A DNA stretch of 64,000 nucleotides, taken from Torulaspora globosa. Taxonomy: Eukaryota; Ascomycota; Saccharomycetes; Saccharomycetales; Saccharomycetaceae. Below the pieces are notes generated by a model. That model did not search any database and was not told where the DNA came from. It saw only the letters and a program-made list of their open reading frames with translations. A program made the position numbers and the translations under genes. How positions within the stretch are numbered: position 1 is the stretch's first letter; the number at the start of each line of letters is the position of its first letter. The stretch is from the NCBI RefSeq assembly GCF_014133895.1, contig NC_050733.1, forward strand, positions 434,001-498,000, read 5' to 3'. Below are positions 18,956 through 28,803 of this stretch, piece by piece.

Positions 18956-21334
18956 CTAGAGTCTAAAATCAGCTAGCCTATTTAAAACATCATCTGCGAG
19001 CTCTTCCACCTTTTCTTTTGATACATCCTTCTGATCCGCACCGTACTTGACGGCATTTTTTATCAGATCTCTGATAAAGAAAGGTGTCACCATTACAGGT
19101 TTCAAAAAGTTGCTTTCTAATAGCTCATCAACACTTGACCTCTTATCAGGGTTTCTTAACAAGCATGATTTCATTGCGTCTAGGGCAGAACGAGGTATGG
19201 CTTCATCTTTGGATGTACGATCTGAGAACATTATTTTCACGTCAGGATTCATGATCGCCAGCAGTCGGTTTTGACCTTGAAACCCGCCATATGGTGGCCT
19301 TCCATATATCATCTGGTAGATTATGCATCCACATGACCATATGTCCGAAGGCTTCCCAACTTTCCATCTGTTTTGCTGTTGTAACTTGCTTTCACCTTGA
19401 GTATAGTTCATTGCAACCAGCGCTTCAGGAGCCATGTAGTTTGGTGTACCTATTTGATTCTCCCGATAGATATTGACTGTATGATCTGGGACTGCGTTAG
19501 CTATTCCAAAATCAATGATTTTCAAGATTCCCTTAACAAAAACGAAATTGGCTGGCTTTAGATCTGAATGAACTATCCCAGAATCATGCACCACCTTGAC
19601 GCATCGCAGCATTTCCCTAGCATGGTATCGAACAAACTCCATGTCCAAGGGCATCCCATTTCTTTGATTTAAAACCTGTGATAAATCGTGGTCTCCACAC
19701 TCCATTACCAAATACAAAACACCGTGCTCCATTTCGTGATCTATAAGCTGGACAACTCTTTTCTCATTCTCTAATTTCTTTAGTAGCTCAATCTCTCCCT
19801 TAAAGCCGTCCACACTGGTATCATCAAATTCATCAAAGACCACTCTTTTTAGTGCATATATCCTATTACCGGAATCTCGCACCTTGTAGACTTTCGAAGA
19901 GCCTCCACGACCAAGGAGTTCCACTTTTTCATATTCAACGTCGTTAACTTTTACAACATTTCTCCTTGCCTGGCTTTGATTGGGATTCGGTTCGAGTATC
20001 TCGACGCGCTTAGTGGCCCGAACTTTACTGGGTTCTTTGTTAATAAGTTCCTCCCTATTAGCATGTAATTCCGATTCGGGTAAACTGGGTTTTACCAAAT
20101 CAATAACTGGTTTAAGTCGCTTGGGCTGTTGTAGCTGTTCCTGAACGCTCCTGTTTATATCTATGTTAGCAAGTGCTTCTCTTTTTGTGTGGTTAAGGGT
20201 ATTGAATGCACGATGAGCATACGCCTTGTGTGGTTCTTCATCACGATTTGTTGCCGTCCTGGCACGTCTAGACTGCAAAGCAGCTGCAGCATCCTTCGGT
20301 GAATTTTTTTCAGGTGAAAATATTGAAGTTTGGAAGTTGGTTTTCGACGCTGAGGAAATTGCCGTGTCTGATAGTTTGCGTCTTGGGTATGCTAGCGGAG
20401 CTGGACTATCTTTTTTATTCTCACTACCGAGACTGGCGATCGAGGAGAGCGATCGTAACCCTTGGTTAACAAGTGCCTCCCGTGAAGCAAAATTTTTCTG
20501 CAGAGCCAATTGATGAGTTTGCCGTCTTTGCCGCTCGAAATACAGCCTAGAAATCCTCGGGAGTTCACTACTTGGTAATTTATGCAATTTCATATATTGT
20601 ACAGGGTTCATATCACCGAAATCAATCAGATTCTCGTCTTTTCCTTTTAAAAACTGCTTTTCTCTTGTCGCGTCTTCCAGTCGAAGCTTCTCAGTGGAAA
20701 AGCGACGTTCCTCAGGCTCCGGATTAGTTCGTGGCACTGCTGCAGATATATTCTCCAAACTGAGGTCCGATACCTCTGCACCACTCGTAGATGGAGCTCG
20801 CTTAGCTGGTCCTAGAATACCGGCTCTAGTACCATTCAAGAATCGGCGACTTCTTCTCTGCGCGTGCCTCGTAGTAAGCTCCTCTCTCATGCTTTGCTGC
20901 ATACTCTTGATCTTTCTGAAGCTGCTATCTAAATCGGTAACCGGCAATCCAACCTCATCTGCGTTCATAGTGGTCATACTCGGCTGCTGATTCAGTCTGG
21001 ACTGGGCAAATATGGTAGACTGCGACGGTTCTCCCGAATGTGCCGAAACATATGTCTGACTAAAGGAAGTCTGGTTCGTGTTGCCTGAGAAATATTCCGT
21101 GCTCGTAGATCCCAGCCGTTGTTTTGCATCTTTTAAACTGTCATGAAGTGGTCGTTTACTTTGAAATGTTCCAGATGGAGCTATATTCTCCTTGTCCATA
21201 ACCAACGCAGTACCAAAATCACTTAGTTTCGGGGGGGCCGTAATTTTCTCGTCATCTGAGTCATCTTTATAGCTACCTCGCAGCTTACTTCGTTCCATAG
21301 TAGGAGGATAAATGCTAGAATAATTCGGCATCAT
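18956..21334 (-). CDS. MPS1: Dual-specificity spindle-checkpoint kinase Mps1
   Basis: 792 codons from the ATG at 21332-21334 (MMPNYSS). The frame is open further upstream without an ATG, and the chosen start gives the same spacing to the conserved APPKLSDFGTAL segment as in S. cerevisiae (764 aa). A Ser/Arg-rich regulatory region carries DFGDMNPVQYMKLHKLPSSELP. The kinase domain begins at ~462: ELLGRGGSSKVYKV, ALKRV, VHSDLKPANF (HSD replaces HRD, normal for Mps1) and IIDFGIAN. An activation segment with IGTPNYMAPEA follows. It acts in spindle pole body duplication and the mitotic checkpoint. It converges on ARP2 with 124 bp between the stops. Confidence 0.95.
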   Translation of the reverse strand: MMPNYSSIYPPTMERSKLRGSYKDDSDDEKITAPPKLSDFGTALVMDKENIAPSGTFQSKRPLHDSLKDAKQRLGSTSTEYFSGNTNQTSFSQTYVSAHSGEPSQSTIFAQSRLNQQPSMTTMNADEVGLPVTDLDSSFRKIKSMQQSMREELTTRHAQRRSRRFLNGTRAGILGPAKRAPSTSGAEVSDLSLENISAAVPRTNPEPEERRFSTEKLRLEDATREKQFLKGKDENLIDFGDMNPVQYMKLHKLPSSELPRISRLYFERQRRQTHQLALQKNFASREALVNQGLRSLSSIASLGSENKKDSPAPLAYPRRKLSDTAISSASKTNFQTSIFSPEKNSPKDAAAALQSRRARTATNRDEEPHKAYAHRAFNTLNHTKREALANIDINRSVQEQLQQPKRLKPVIDLVKPSLPESELHANREELINKEPSKVRATKRVEILEPNPNQSQARRNVVKVNDVEYEKVELLGRGGSSKVYKVRDSGNRIYALKRVVFDEFDDTSVDGFKGEIELLKKLENEKRVVQLIDHEMEHGVLYLVMECGDHDLSQVLNQRNGMPLDMEFVRYHAREMLRCVKVVHDSGIVHSDLKPANFVFVKGILKIIDFGIANAVPDHTVNIYRENQIGTPNYMAPEALVAMNYTQGESKLQQQNRWKVGKPSDIWSCGCIIYQMIYGRPPYGGFQGQNRLLAIMNPDVKIMFSDRTSKDEAIPRSALDAMKSCLLRNPDKRSSVDELLESNFLKPVMVTPFFIRDLIKNAVKYGADQKDVSKEKVEELADDVLNRLADFRL

Positions 21335-21409
21335 GCTATATCGCCCGCGTATACATAGACCAAGCTTTGTTGCACTATAAGAGCAGATAACCAGATCTTC
21401 AAATCCCAC

Positions 21410-21747
21410 TGATAGAACGCCTCTAAGACAGGAGTATCCTAATTGTTCAATAACCTTTTGTTTATCAATGAGTTGCGCAGATTGTTTACGTCTTCACCTT
21501 GCTAAGAAGCACAAAACGACCAAACCTGAAGTAATCACGTGAAGACCCATAAAAGCTGGAGAGGTTGCTCAAACTGTCTTAAATCGGTTCTCGAAGGTCC
21601 ACTGATACTTGTATCCCAACAGCCCACCTTCATTCGACGATTTTTGTGTCTTTTATGTAGTTTGTTCTGCGATAAGTGCAGTGAAAGTTCCATTGACGGG
21701 CACCGCAAAACTTGCAAAAATTCATCATGTCAGGCTGGTCGCTTGAC
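21410..21747. other. MPS1 promoter / MRX9 3' region
   Basis: About 340 bp. It contains TCACGTGA at 21535-21542, an 8-bp palindromic Cbf1/Tye7-type site, and TTGTTTAC near 21484, resembling a forkhead site. No RNA gene is seen. Confidence 0.5.
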
Positions 21748-22905
21748 TCACTCGTTGCGACGTATTGTGTACTCTGTGTGGTTATCGGGAGTTTGTCTGA
21801 CTTCGTACTTCGAGTACCAGTCGCCGGAACGCCCGGGCGAGGTCAAAATGAACTGTCTTGTGGATAAGACGCTGAGTGGTCGAATCGATAGCACCATTTG
21901 GCACTCCTCATTGTTCATGGACAGGAGCTGGAACGGGAAAGGGGCATTTAATGCACCCTCCGGTGACTTGTGGGATATCACAAGTGACACATTTGCCAGC
22001 TGTTTCCGTCCGTGACTCGTCGATTTCAAGTACAATGGGAAAGTAAGGACGATCAGCACATCGTCGCCCAACACTCGGCCGTTGGTCTTGATCTGCTTTG
22101 TATCGAGTTCCAGTTCGTAATTATCACTAACCCAACTGTTGACGTCGTTTCCGAGAAAGAAGCTCCTCACACCCTTCTCGTCGTTCTCAACCGCCTCCAG
22201 CAAGCGATCATTTATGAAGCCCGATAGGCGGTCCGCATCCGCAACGGAGGAACGATCGATTTGCGACTCTAAAGCGACATTAAACCGCTTCAGTACATCT
22301 TTAAGAGACTCAGAACTCTGTTGTTCCACTTTCAACACATTTTCCAGACCCTTGATATGCAATGCTCTTACCGTCTTATATTTGACATGCATCGTACTCC
22401 TCTTTAGGCTTCCAATGATCTCTCGAAGCATAACATTGCGTCTCCATTTGTTGAACTGAAATACCACCACAGTGCCTATGAATAATGGAAGAAAGAAGGT
22501 GAAGACAATCGGTATGACGGCGAACGCTAGCACAAAAAATCCCACTCCAGCGAAGAACAGCATCACTGGCGATATCCGGTAGATCTTATAGAGAGGTCTA
22601 CCGCCCTTGAAAGAAAAGAATATCTCTCTGGAGCTGGTGTTGTGGAAGAATCTCTTACGAGCGAGACCTATGTGAAGCATCGATACATTGTTGGAATATG
22701 ATGGGATCCGTGGAAATCTGGAACTCGATACCACCTGTCTTTCCGCCAAGCTGTTTCGCTTCGCAGATAAGTTAGCTGTTCCAAAGTGCTGGACAGGCAA
22801 AAGTCTTCTGAGACCATAGCTTCTGATGTTACTGAGCACTATCCTAGAGTCAAACTTCACTCGCAAAGCTGGATACATGACAGACCGTGTCGCAAGTGTC
22901 TGCAT
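21748..22905 (-). CDS. MRX9: Mitochondrial membrane protein Mrx9 (YDL027C family)
   Basis: 385 codons from an ATG at 22903-22905 (S. cerevisiae YDL027C about 420 aa). The first ~40 residues are basic and Ser/Leu-rich (MQTLATRSVMYPALRVKF), a mitochondrial presequence. One or two hydrophobic helices lie at ~113-152 (PVMLFFAGVGFFVLAFAVIP and following). The rest is a soluble C-terminal domain ending YEVRQTPDNHTEYTIRRNE. The S. cerevisiae protein associates with the mitochondrial gene-expression (MIOREX) assemblies, and its exact role is not well defined. Assignment rests on sequence type and position between MPS1 and the PRS5/RTK1 block. Confidence 0.85.
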   Translation of the reverse strand: MQTLATRSVMYPALRVKFDSRIVLSNIRSYGLRRLLPVQHFGTANLSAKRNSLAERQVVSSSRFPRIPSYSNNVSMLHIGLARKRFFHNTSSREIFFSFKGGRPLYKIYRISPVMLFFAGVGFFVLAFAVIPIVFTFFLPLFIGTVVVFQFNKWRRNVMLREIIGSLKRSTMHVKYKTVRALHIKGLENVLKVEQQSSESLKDVLKRFNVALESQIDRSSVADADRLSGFINDRLLEAVENDEKGVRSFFLGNDVNSWVSDNYELELDTKQIKTNGRVLGDDVLIVLTFPLYLKSTSHGRKQLANVSLVISHKSPEGALNAPFPFQLLSMNNEECQMVLSIRPLSVLSTRQFILTSPGRSGDWYSKYEVRQTPDNHTEYTIRRNE

Positions 22906-22973
22906 AACGATGAGATAGCCAAAGGTCCCTTACATGCGACCTTTGAAGCTTACTGATACCTTGATTCGATAAT

Positions 22974-22979
22974 CACGTG
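22974..22979. promoter_or_regulatory. CACGTG E-box upstream of MRX9
   Basis: ATCACGTGT lies 69 bp upstream of the MRX9 ATG, in the 128-bp gap before the APM4 stop. Motif-based only. Confidence 0.4.
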
Positions 22980-23033
22980 TATATGGATACTATAGCTAAA
23001 CTGCCTGCTTAGACCTATTTACACGTTCAGCTG

Positions 23034-24458
23034 CTAGTATCTAACCTCGTATGACCCTGAATTGGATATGTACTTGATCCACTTTACTGTCCTGTACTTT
23101 TCCTCCTTATCCGAGACCCTGAAGTACCTTACCACAAGACCTGAGTTGCTAAACATCACGATCGAGAAGTCAAGCGACATCGGGGGTCTCGGCCACTGCT
23201 GGATGGTCAACTGTGTCGTATCGCTAGTCGGGACAGTGATCGCGCTGAGAGTGTTTTCGGTCAGACCCGTGTACTTGCTGAATTTCCATATCATTGCGTT
23301 CTCTTCCGGCACAAACTTGCATTTGCCGTTGGAGACACTAATCTCGCAATCCACTGTTCCTGGTGGCACGGGGATACGCAGCGAGACGTCCCTGGCGGAC
23401 AGTTTACTGGGGAAGAGCGACTTCAGCGTGACCCTGTAGTCCAGAGTGTTGCCGCGGCCGAAATTCGTGACGTTCGGCGTCACCTTGAAGGGAAGGTTCA
23501 GGTTATGTCGAACGCAGTATTTCATGAGTTCCATGGTGCCATCGGGAGGCACAAACTTGATCACGCGATCGCGATTGAACTTGTCCAGCGAAACGCACTG
23601 GTGGAACTTGCAGTCTTCCAGCAGCACTCGACCCGCGGCTGCCTTGGGGATAGCCTTCTCGTTCGCGAAGTCTTCGCTTCCAAACGCCGGCTCGTCGCCA
23701 AAGTCGACGCTGAGCGAGTCGTTCAACCCGAACTGACATATCGGCATTCCGCTCAGATGCGTCGTCAGGTCGATCGTGCCGTCAACGTGCGATTTGAGTA
23801 TCGACCCATCTCGCGAAACCAGGATGCTTATTTTCTCGTTCACGTTTAACAGAACTTCGTTTTTCTTGTATTTGATTCCATGCGGCCTCCACGGGAAGCT
23901 GGACGGATAGTTCAGCCCCAGGTCCTGCGACATCGATCGGTTGCTGCGAGTGAGAAATCTGGGCATCGACAGCGCCGGCGAGTCACCAGAAGATGACAAC
24001 AACTCAGGTCTGTCGAGCGAGTTCCCGTTCAGCTGTTTCGTCGGCTTCGCCGACATCTTGCCTATCACAGAATTCACTTCCGTATCGACAGGAATACCTC
24101 CTTCCCCTAGAACAATATCAAGCATTTCGTAACAAACCATAAACTCCTCCTTCAACGTTTCTTCTCTTATCAGCCCGTAAACGTCCATAATCGCATTGAG
24201 CTTGTACAGGAATTCCCAAATGGCTCCGCTGTTTGCATTGGTTCTGCTCACCGCCACCAGCCACAGACTATCGCTACCGCTTGATCTTATATGGTGGAAG
24301 GTAGTTGACCCTAGGGTGAGAATCGGCGACCTGACATCTAGATTGTTGATCACCTGTATGCGGAAGACGTCAGAGATAGATCTTTTCAGCGAGCTTTTCA
24401 GAATTTTAGCAACAATGAGTTCACCACGGGACGAGAATATCAGCACTGCACTTATCAT
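23034..24458 (-). CDS. APM4: Clathrin adaptor AP-2 mu subunit Apm4
   Basis: 474 codons from the ATG at 24456-24458 (MISAVLIFSSRGELIVAKIL), which aligns with the S. cerevisiae start (491 aa). The frame is open four codons further without an ATG. An N-terminal longin-like domain (~1-140) includes RSPILTLGSTTFHHIR. A variable linker follows, then the mu-homology domain (~190-474) beginning RPHGIKYKKNEVLLNVNE. It ends VKWIKYISNSGSYEVRY, nearly identical to the orthologue. As the mu subunit it should recognise endocytic cargo at the plasma membrane. It is divergent from PRS5. Confidence 0.95.
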   Translation of the reverse strand: MISAVLIFSSRGELIVAKILKSSLKRSISDVFRIQVINNLDVRSPILTLGSTTFHHIRSSGSDSLWLVAVSRTNANSGAIWEFLYKLNAIMDVYGLIREETLKEEFMVCYEMLDIVLGEGGIPVDTEVNSVIGKMSAKPTKQLNGNSLDRPELLSSSGDSPALSMPRFLTRSNRSMSQDLGLNYPSSFPWRPHGIKYKKNEVLLNVNEKISILVSRDGSILKSHVDGTIDLTTHLSGMPICQFGLNDSLSVDFGDEPAFGSEDFANEKAIPKAAAGRVLLEDCKFHQCVSLDKFNRDRVIKFVPPDGTMELMKYCVRHNLNLPFKVTPNVTNFGRGNTLDYRVTLKSLFPSKLSARDVSLRIPVPPGTVDCEISVSNGKCKFVPEENAMIWKFSKYTGLTENTLSAITVPTSDTTQLTIQQWPRPPMSLDFSIVMFSNSGLVVRYFRVSDKEEKYRTVKWIKYISNSGSYEVRY

Positions 24459-24924
24459 CAAATCCTTCAAGCTTCACACGCCTTGTCTATCTCTTGGCAC
24501 TTTAGGAGTTTTTCATTTAAGCCTTTAGGCTATAAAAGCGACGTCAGAAATTAAAGACGGATATGACAGAAATTGATAAAAGCTGCAAAATCTTTCAGCT
24601 CAGAAAGCAGCTCTTTTATAATGGGCTGCTTGCTGCATCTTGGTTGTATCTTGCGAATTATGCTCTCGCGACGACTGGAGAGCCGTCCTGTCTTAAATTA
24701 AACCGGGTGTCGCGAGAGGTTGCTTATATATGACTGGCAGCAGACAAGAGAGTTGATCGAAAGGCATCAAGACGACTCGGTTGCGCCAGAATCTTGATTT
24801 GTGTCGCCAGTTAGTGGTATAGCGCATGGTAGTTAAAAAAAATTTGCAGGTATACAGGTAATAACTGTTCAAAGAAAAGACAGATCGAGTAGATTGCCGG
24901 TGTAAATCGTGTAGATATTGGCCA
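24459..24924. promoter_or_regulatory. Divergent APM4/PRS5 promoter
   Basis: 466 bp. It contains TATAAAAG near 24530 (APM4 side), TATATA at 24725-24730 about 195 bp before PRS5, a 10-bp inverted repeat (separate entry) and a short poly-A tract near 24837. No RNA gene is recognised. Confidence 0.6.
24663..24718. repeat. Inverted repeat of CTCTCGCGAC / GTCGCGAGAG in the PRS5 promoter
   Basis: Two perfect 10-bp arms (24663-24672 and 24709-24718) are separated by 36 bp, and each contains the palindrome TCGCGA. They lie about 210-260 bp upstream of PRS5 and may be paired binding sites. I cannot name the factor with confidence. Confidence 0.55.
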
Positions 24925-26286
24925 ATGGGTGACATTGTGATTTTTGGTGGGGGATCCCATCCAGAACTGGTTAAAATGATTTGCGAGAACCTGGGAATCC
25001 ATCCTTCTAGTGTGCAGCTTGGTAAGTTCTCTAATGGTGAGACTAGCATAAGTGTGAATGAGTCAGTACGTGAAAAAGACGTGTATGTTATACAAAGCGG
25101 CTGTGGCCATGTAAATGACTGTTTTATGGAGCTATTGATTCTTATCAGTGCGTGCAAAACGGCGTCAGCATCTCGAGTGACAGCCGTGATGCCGTACTTT
25201 TGCTACTCGAGACAGCCAGATATTCCTTACACTGCAAAAGGAGCGCCTCTGATCTCGAAATCGCAGAGTTTGGACGGAAAAGTGGGCGAAGCGCCGCTAT
25301 CTTCTACTTTGATGACCCACAGGCCTGGCGAAGATAGTCCGTTCAAGAGTCTGGAGAGCGCTATACGGGCTACGGCGCCCAAGATGAATTTGCACAGCAG
25401 CGGATCGGGAACAAACTTGAAGAAATCCGCGTCATCTTCCCGTATTCCAATGATCCCAGGCGGTAAAGAAGTTGGCTCTGCTAACGCTGACGCGGGCGAG
25501 CTTTTCAATGCGCAGAACGCGGGCTACAAACTATGGGTCGCTCAGGCTGGTACGCTGATCGCCAACCTGCTAACGACTGCCGGCGCCGATCACGTCATCA
25601 CCATGGATTTACACGACCCACAGTTCCAAGGTTTCTTCGATATACCAGTGGACAACCTGTACTGCCAGCCAATCGCTCAAAATTATATCCAGCATCGCAT
25701 CCCGAACTATAAAGAGGCAGTGATCGTCTCGCCCGATGCTGGTGGTGCCAAGAGAGCCACGGCAATTGCTGACGCACTCAAGCTATCTTTTGCTCTGATC
25801 CATAAAGAGCGGAGGTCACAGCTCCTGAAAGGACCACCTACGACAACGGGTTTGCCGATGTCATCCAAACCTTTGTTGACTACGCTGAATGCAGCGGAAA
25901 TGCAACCTTCACCATCCAACTCGAAGTACGTTCAAACCACAATGCTGGTCGGCGATGTCAGAAATAAAGTCTGTATCATAGTGGATGATCTGGTGGATAC
26001 TTCTTACACTATCACTAGAGCTGCTAAACTATTGAAAGATCAAGGCGCTACCAAAGTCTATGCTCTGCTCACCCATGGAATCTTTTCCGGAGACGCTTTG
26101 AGCAGGATCAGCCAGAGCTGCATCGACAAACTGATAGTTTCCAACTCTGTACCGCAGCAAGACACAATTGAATACTTAGGAAAGGGCAATGTCGATATTA
26201 TGGATGTTTCACGAGTTTTCGCAGAGGCTATTAGAAGAATCCATAATGGTGAATCCATATCCATGCTGTTTGAACATGGATGGTGA
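24925..26286 (+). CDS. PRS5: Ribose-phosphate diphosphokinase subunit Prs5
   Basis: 453 codons from an ATG at 24925 (S. cerevisiae 496 aa). The core PRPP synthetase fold is recognisable: [13 protein letters not shown] (37-49), [21 protein letters not shown] (77-97), [19 protein letters not shown] and the PRPP loop [15 protein letters not shown]. Two non-homologous insertions at ~101-203 (Ser-rich) and ~295-335 interrupt it, as in S. cerevisiae Prs5. There, insertions of this type link PRPP synthesis to cell-wall integrity signalling. It works in heteromers with other Prs subunits, making PRPP for nucleotides, His and Trp. Confidence 0.95.
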   Translation: MGDIVIFGGGSHPELVKMICENLGIHPSSVQLGKFSNGETSISVNESVREKDVYVIQSGCGHVNDCFMELLILISACKTASASRVTAVMPYFCYSRQPDIPYTAKGAPLISKSQSLDGKVGEAPLSSTLMTHRPGEDSPFKSLESAIRATAPKMNLHSSGSGTNLKKSASSSRIPMIPGGKEVGSANADAGELFNAQNAGYKLWVAQAGTLIANLLTTAGADHVITMDLHDPQFQGFFDIPVDNLYCQPIAQNYIQHRIPNYKEAVIVSPDAGGAKRATAIADALKLSFALIHKERRSQLLKGPPTTTGLPMSSKPLLTTLNAAEMQPSPSNSKYVQTTMLVGDVRNKVCIIVDDLVDTSYTITRAAKLLKDQGATKVYALLTHGIFSGDALSRISQSCIDKLIVSNSVPQQDTIEYLGKGNVDIMDVSRVFAEAIRRIHNGESISMLFEHGW

Positions 26287-26476
26287 ATCCAGAGTTCTTT
26301 GGCAAGCAAGACTAAAAGTCAAGACAACATAATGGACAATACCAGAGAATGACTAGTTTTATAAATCACCTACTTAGAGTTAGCTGTTTTTTGTTCTTCG
26401 GTAAAAAAATACATCCATCTGACCTACTACAAGCACGTTTAAATAAGAGAGGCTTTCATTAATTTGTCCAAGACGT

Positions 26477-28540
26477 TTATGAAGGAATTTGTCCGTTTCG
26501 TCTTCCTTCATCGGCGACGTCTACCAAAGTGTTCAAATCAGTATGCTCATGTTCTTTATTGTCCTCGCGTGACTCAGTCTGATCAATCGATGGCTGAGAC
26601 GAATGATTTTGTGATTGCCGATTTACATCATGAGAATGCTTGTGATGGTGCTTATGACACTGACCACGGTGATGACTGTGAGAACAATGCGAATGGACAT
26701 GAGAATGCCCATGTCCCTGTGTATGCTTGGCCTTTCCTTCTTGTTCAGCTGTTTCTTTCTCTTGAGCCATCTTGGCCTCTTCCGCGACTTTTCTGTTCAG
26801 CTCATCCTCTGTTATCAGATGATGTTCATGATCTGTCGGAGGCGAAACATTTCCATCTTGATCAGGTTCACATGCGTTTATCGATTGTACCCATTCATCT
26901 TTCATTACATCATCCATTAAAATACGCTCTTTGGGGTTAATTTTGAGCATTTGACCAATAACTTTCCTTGATGATCGAGGTAATAACTTCAATATGTAGA
27001 ACGGTCCTTTTGTAGTATCTCTTGGATCGTCAGCCTCCTCGCAAAATAACCTAAAAGAAGTGTAATTTGTGCGCGGCGCTTTCCATGGAAATCTTCTCAA
27101 AGACATACAATAGAAAGTAATCGCAATCGACCATACGTCAACTGGCCTTGGATCATACGAGACCCGTACGAGGAGCTCGGGAGCCAAGTATGGGTCGGAG
27201 CCTACGATTCCCTTTGCTTGCACAATATCTGGTTCATAGGGATATTGGAAAACCACCGCGCTACCGAAATCAATAAGTTTCAAGACACCTTGCGAAGTTA
27301 CCACGCAGTTGTCCAGCTTCAAATCACGGTGGGCCAATCCCACGGAATGTAAATAGTGGACACCACTGCAGATTTGCTTGAAATAACAAGCGATCTCGAG
27401 TTTTGTCATCATGCCGCTCATGACTAATGTGAAGAAATCATACGGGACGTATTCCATAACCACTAAGTATGTCCTGCCCTCCTGTAACATATCCAACGTC
27501 TCGATGATATTCGGGTGATGTAAAGTTGAGCCAATACAAAACTCTGCGGTTACTTTCTTCGAAAATGCTAACTGATTTTGCTTCGATTTCGTATTGCGAA
27601 GTCTAAACATCTTAACAGCAAACATCTTGCCGTCGGTCCGCTCCACAACAGAAACAGAACCTGAGGAACCTTCGCCCAGTTTTCTGCCCGGTATTCCATA
27701 TTTATCGATGAGCTCCTTGGCATTATCAGTTTGGAAAATTGTCTTATGGGTTGTTTGAGATTCATCTGTTCTTACGTACACTCCATGCGATGATGACACA
27801 GAGAGGTCTTCTAAGTCTTTCTCCAGTTTTTGCTCTTCCTCAAGTTTCGTTTTAGTGTATGCAATCGCGTCGTCGTGCAACTTCTTAAAGAACCTTTTCA
27901 GTCTCAGCGGTTTCTTAGTCTTATCTCTGTGTTCGCCACTCTTTTTAGTAGACAGCTTTGGTACACTCGAAGAACTGGTGTTTCTCGATCTGCTGAGTTT
28001 TTGTTGATCTTCGATCTGTTTCTGCAGGATCTCTACCGGATGCATGTGAGCTAATTCAGACGATGATGACGGGCTCAAAGTGATATAATTCAGAGGATTA
28101 TGGAAATGATGAGATGAAGGATTAGCCACAGCAATTAAGGTGGGATCACCAGAAGCACTGTAAGCACTGCTGCCATTAGTACTATCAGAGTTGTTTCCTC
28201 CAAAATTGTTGACTTTTGCTTGCTCCTGTAGTCGCGTTGGCGACTGTGTCTTTCCATGTGAACCTGTTGACGAATTAGACATCTTCGGAGAGAGCAAATG
28301 GCCCAGGAACTCGCGGCCACTACTTAGCTGTTCTCTATCAAAGACTTTTTCTTGAGCAGAGTGACCAGCATTCTGCTTATGATCCAGCTTATTACCGCCA
28401 AACAACTTGCCTAGTCCGATCAACTTGCTTTTTGCAAATACTGATGGAATTGAGCTACCCGAAGCATTGGAGTGTTGCGAATTACCGCTGTCATGCGGAA
28501 CTAATTTATCTAGGTCGGAATCATGCGATGGCATTACCAT
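26477..28540 (-). CDS. RTK1: NPR/HAL-family protein kinase Rtk1 with histidine-rich tail
   Basis: 687 codons from an ATG at 28538-28540 (S. cerevisiae Rtk1 about 620 aa). A Ser/Asn/Gln-rich N-terminus is followed by a kinase domain at ~281-550: [20 protein letters not shown] (Lys310), [11 protein letters not shown] (404-414), [10 protein letters not shown] and YLAPELLV. This sequence type is the fungal Hal4/Npr1/Hrk1 group, which controls nutrient and ion transporters. The tail has an exceptional run at 606-637 with 15 His and 2 Cys in 32 residues. Position between MRX9/PRS5 and MAM3/GPD1 favours RTK1 over its relative HRK1. Function in S. cerevisiae is only loosely defined. Confidence 0.88.
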   Translation of the reverse strand: MVMPSHDSDLDKLVPHDSGNSQHSNASGSSIPSVFAKSKLIGLGKLFGGNKLDHKQNAGHSAQEKVFDREQLSSGREFLGHLLSPKMSNSSTGSHGKTQSPTRLQEQAKVNNFGGNNSDSTNGSSAYSASGDPTLIAVANPSSHHFHNPLNYITLSPSSSSELAHMHPVEILQKQIEDQQKLSRSRNTSSSSVPKLSTKKSGEHRDKTKKPLRLKRFFKKLHDDAIAYTKTKLEEEQKLEKDLEDLSVSSSHGVYVRTDESQTTHKTIFQTDNAKELIDKYGIPGRKLGEGSSGSVSVVERTDGKMFAVKMFRLRNTKSKQNQLAFSKKVTAEFCIGSTLHHPNIIETLDMLQEGRTYLVVMEYVPYDFFTLVMSGMMTKLEIACYFKQICSGVHYLHSVGLAHRDLKLDNCVVTSQGVLKLIDFGSAVVFQYPYEPDIVQAKGIVGSDPYLAPELLVRVSYDPRPVDVWSIAITFYCMSLRRFPWKAPRTNYTSFRLFCEEADDPRDTTKGPFYILKLLPRSSRKVIGQMLKINPKERILMDDVMKDEWVQSINACEPDQDGNVSPPTDHEHHLITEDELNRKVAEEAKMAQEKETAEQEGKAKHTQGHGHSHVHSHCSHSHHRGQCHKHHHKHSHDVNRQSQNHSSQPSIDQTESREDNKEHEHTDLNTLVDVADEGRRNGQIPS

Positions 28541-28653
28541 GGCTCTTGATTAACCTTCCGATGGTAAAGTACAGGTCAAACTCAAAGAAGAAAGGAAGGT
28601 ACGCTTATGGGTATATGGTAACTCAAACAACCACGGCTGAACTCATGTGTGTG

Positions 28654-28660
28654 TGAGTCA
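28654..28660. promoter_or_regulatory. TGAGTCA Gcn4-type site upstream of RTK1
   Basis: Perfect palindromic Gcn4 core about 115 bp upstream of the RTK1 ATG, in the 263-bp gap before the MAM3 stop. Motif-based. Confidence 0.45.
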
Positions 28661-28803
28661 ATTGGCCCAAAATTCTTGGCTCAGTTAATACAGCTGTCGC
28701 AACTATAATGGACTGTCATTAAGCTCCTTAATATTGCCAAAACCGGGGCACTTCGCACGGCTTGAATATTAAACTATCTTATCAAGAATTACATATGCCA
28801 CGA

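Noticed and set aside
18956..21409. Longer MPS1, APM4, MAM3, YAT1, ADE1, BUD14 and OSH2 starts
   Set aside because: The frames remain open upstream only to TTG or GTG codons. The first ATGs match the family N-termini, so the non-ATG extensions were discarded.
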